From positions 1 to 7,618 of the forward strand of contig CALHRB010000277.1 in the NCBI GenBank assembly GCA_938038165.1: a DNA stretch of 7,618 bases. The letters are read 5' to 3'. The notes beneath the pieces were generated by a model that was not told where the DNA came from, did no database searches, and was given only the letters and a program-made list of their open reading frames with translations. The position numbers and the translations under genes were made by a program. Shown here piece by piece: positions 6,311-7,618 of the stretch (position 1 is its first letter; each line of letters opens with the position of its first letter). The DNA comes from Candidatus Kapaibacterium sp. GTDB taxonomy: Bacteria > Bacteroidota > Ignavibacteria > Kapaibacteriales > UBA2268.

Positions 6311-7618
6311 CTAATTCATATTCTTTTCAATGTCATTCTCAGGGATTTTAGTTTTTCTTCTGATGATGGCAATAGTTATATCATCAGATTGAGGAGCAAA
6401 GCCAATGAAGTTTTTTAATTCGTCCAACACTGTGTTTTTTAATGTTTTAGCTGAACTTTTGGAATTATTAATCACAATACTTTTTAATTTATTTTCAGAA
6501 AATTCCTTATCATTGTCATTTCTAGCTTCTGTGATGCCATCTGTATAAAGCAAAATACCGTCTCCCGGAGAAAGCTTTAAATGTCCTATCACACAGTCAC
6601 CATAGTCATCAAAGATCCCCAAAATAATACCGCCCTCTGTCAATTCTTTTTTTAAGCCTTTAATGCTGTAATAATAAGGTGGATTATGTCCAGCATTTAT
6701 ATAATCGAAAGTGTGCTTGTTTAAATCAAGAATACCGAGAAACAGTGTAACGAACTTATCTGCGGTTGTGTTCTCATAAATCACTTTGTTCAGTCTTTTC
6801 AGTAATTCTATTAATGGTATATTCATACTGGCTAAAGTCCTTAATGAAGCTTGAACATTTGACATAAGAATAGCGGCTGGGATACCTTTGCCGGATATGT
6901 CAGCTATGGCAACAAGAATTTTTGATTCCTGAATTTGGATGAAGTCGTAATAATCGCCACCAATATGTCTTGAGGGTGATGAATAGCCAATGAGTTCGTA
7001 ATCTTGTGCCTCAGGAAGTTTTCTGGGGAACAAGTTTGTTTGAATTTCATAAGCAAGGTCAAGTTCGCTTTCCAATCTTTTCTTTTCGATTTCCTCGTTG
7101 AAAAGTCGGGTGTTTTCGATAGCAAGGATAGCCAAATTTCCAAGTGAATCAATAAAATCTAAATTTTCCTGTGAATATTCTTCGTTACTTAATTTTTTTC
7201 CAACTAATAATATACCTTTCAAATTCCCTTGCACTTTCAAGGGAGAAATTACAAAAACTTCTGAGTCTGTTAATTTTTTTAAAGCGGACTTACTTAAATT
7301 AGCCTCATGAGTTAAAACAATTGTATTAATTTTATTTAATTCTTTTATGAATTGATTATTTATTTTCAGTTCGAGACGATTATTAATAAAATCGAACTTA
7401 TTATCGGTATCAATAAGTATCAGAGCAAATCTCGAAATGAGTAACTGCCCCATCAATCTGAAAGAGAGGATTTTGACGATTTCGTTTTTTGATAGTATCA
7501 AATTAAAATCCTTGCTCATTTCGAAAAGGGTATCTAAAAGTTGATTGCGCTTTTCAAGTTGCTTGTTCGTTGAAATTATTTGTTGGTATTGCCTTGCATT
7601 CTGCAAGGAAACAGCTGT
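6311..7618 (-). CDS. GAF-domain SpoIIE/RsbU-type PP2C serine/threonine phosphatase (5' end missing)
   Basis: The frame is open to the right edge, so 435 C-terminal codons of a longer gene are present. The TTG at 7604-7606 is an internal Leu codon, not a start. The opening residues TAVSLQNARQYQQII resemble the last helix of a GAF domain, so another GAF probably lies off the edge. Counting from that Leu as residue 1, a coiled-coil linker (about 8-30) leads to a second GAF domain (about 30-165, ending GNLAILAIENTRLF), then a helical linker (LESELDLAYEIQTNLFP, 178-194) typical of this class, then a PP2C-type domain (about 200-415). Metal-binding motifs are intact: GGDYYDF (Asp218), ADISGKG (Asp236), LLYTDGITEA (Asp356) and QSDDIT (Asp408, Asp409). 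These enzymes dephosphorylate anti-sigma-factor antagonists in partner-switching pathways; no such partner or anti-sigma kinase is in the window. It is the first visible gene of the unit leading to bshC. Confidence 0.92.
   Translation of the reverse strand, partial: TAVSLQNARQYQQIISTNKQLEKRNQLLDTLFEMSKDFNLILSKNEIVKILSFRLMGQLLISRFALILIDTDNKFDFINNRLELKINNQFIKELNKINTIVLTHEANLSKSALKKLTDSEVFVISPLKVQGNLKGILLVGKKLSNEEYSQENLDFIDSLGNLAILAIENTRLFNEEIEKKRLESELDLAYEIQTNLFPRKLPEAQDYELIGYSSPSRHIGGDYYDFIQIQESKILVAIADISGKGIPAAILMSNVQASLRTLASMNIPLIELLKRLNKVIYENTTADKFVTLFLGILDLNKHTFDYINAGHNPPYYYSIKGLKKELTEGGIILGIFDDYGDCVIGHLKLSPGDGILLYTDGITEARNDNDKEFSENKLKSIVINNSKSSAKTLKNTVLDELKNFIGFAPQSDDITIAIIRRKTKIPENDIEKNMN

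Noticed and set aside
6904..7310. Open frames at 6904-7152 (-) and 7098-7310 (+)
   Set aside because: They overlap the GAF/PP2C gene, whose motifs establish the true frame.
7604..7606. TTG as the start of the phosphatase gene
   Set aside because: The frame continues to the window edge, and the residues around it (TAVSLQNARQYQQ) look like the interior end of a GAF domain.
1..7618. Mobile elements, CRISPR arrays or defence genes
   Set aside because: No transposase, integrase, terminal inverted repeats, regularly spaced direct repeats or defence-type domains were seen on either strand.

Overview
The window is AT-rich bacterial DNA holding six protein-coding genes: two partial genes at the edges and four complete ones. 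One gene fragment is on the + strand; everything else is on the - strand. The proteins point to the Bacteroidota/Chlorobiota/Ignavibacteriota group: a bacillithiol-synthesis enzyme (BshC), a Chlorobium-like 311-residue malate dehydrogenase, a mitochondrial-type citrate synthase, weak Shine-Dalgarno signals and AT-rich spacers. An Ignavibacteria-like lineage is my best guess, but it is an inference from remembered family resemblance, not a database result.

Layout. Positions 1-483 (+) are the C-terminal 160 codons of a helical, probably exported protein of uncertain family. It converges on the - strand genes, and a near-ideal symmetric hairpin at 541-575 can terminate transcription from both sides. 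Positions 594-2914 (-) hold citrate synthase followed by malate dehydrogenase, adjacent steps of the TCA cycle, separated by 101 bp containing a strong hairpin without a proper U-tract. A 229-bp AT-rich spacer (2915-3143) with a short perfect inverted repeat lies upstream of citrate synthase and probably carries its promoter.

Positions 3144-7618 (-) hold a tightly packed three-gene unit. In transcription order it is a GAF/SpoIIE-type PP2C phosphatase (5' end off the right edge), a multi-pass GT-C-like membrane glycosyltransferase starting 3 bp after the phosphatase stop, and bshC overlapping the glycosyltransferase by an ATGA junction. The promoter of this unit lies outside the window.

Functionally, malate dehydrogenase and citrate synthase make and use oxaloacetate. 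BshC completes bacillithiol, whose backbone contains malate. The phosphatase is a signalling output protein of the RsbU/SpoIIE kind. I found no tRNA, rRNA, CRISPR array, insertion sequence or phage gene. The window is mostly core metabolism; the points worth a second look are the mitochondrial-type citrate synthase, the unusual phosphatase-glycosyltransferase-bshC grouping and the intergenic hairpins. I see no convincing new multi-gene system.
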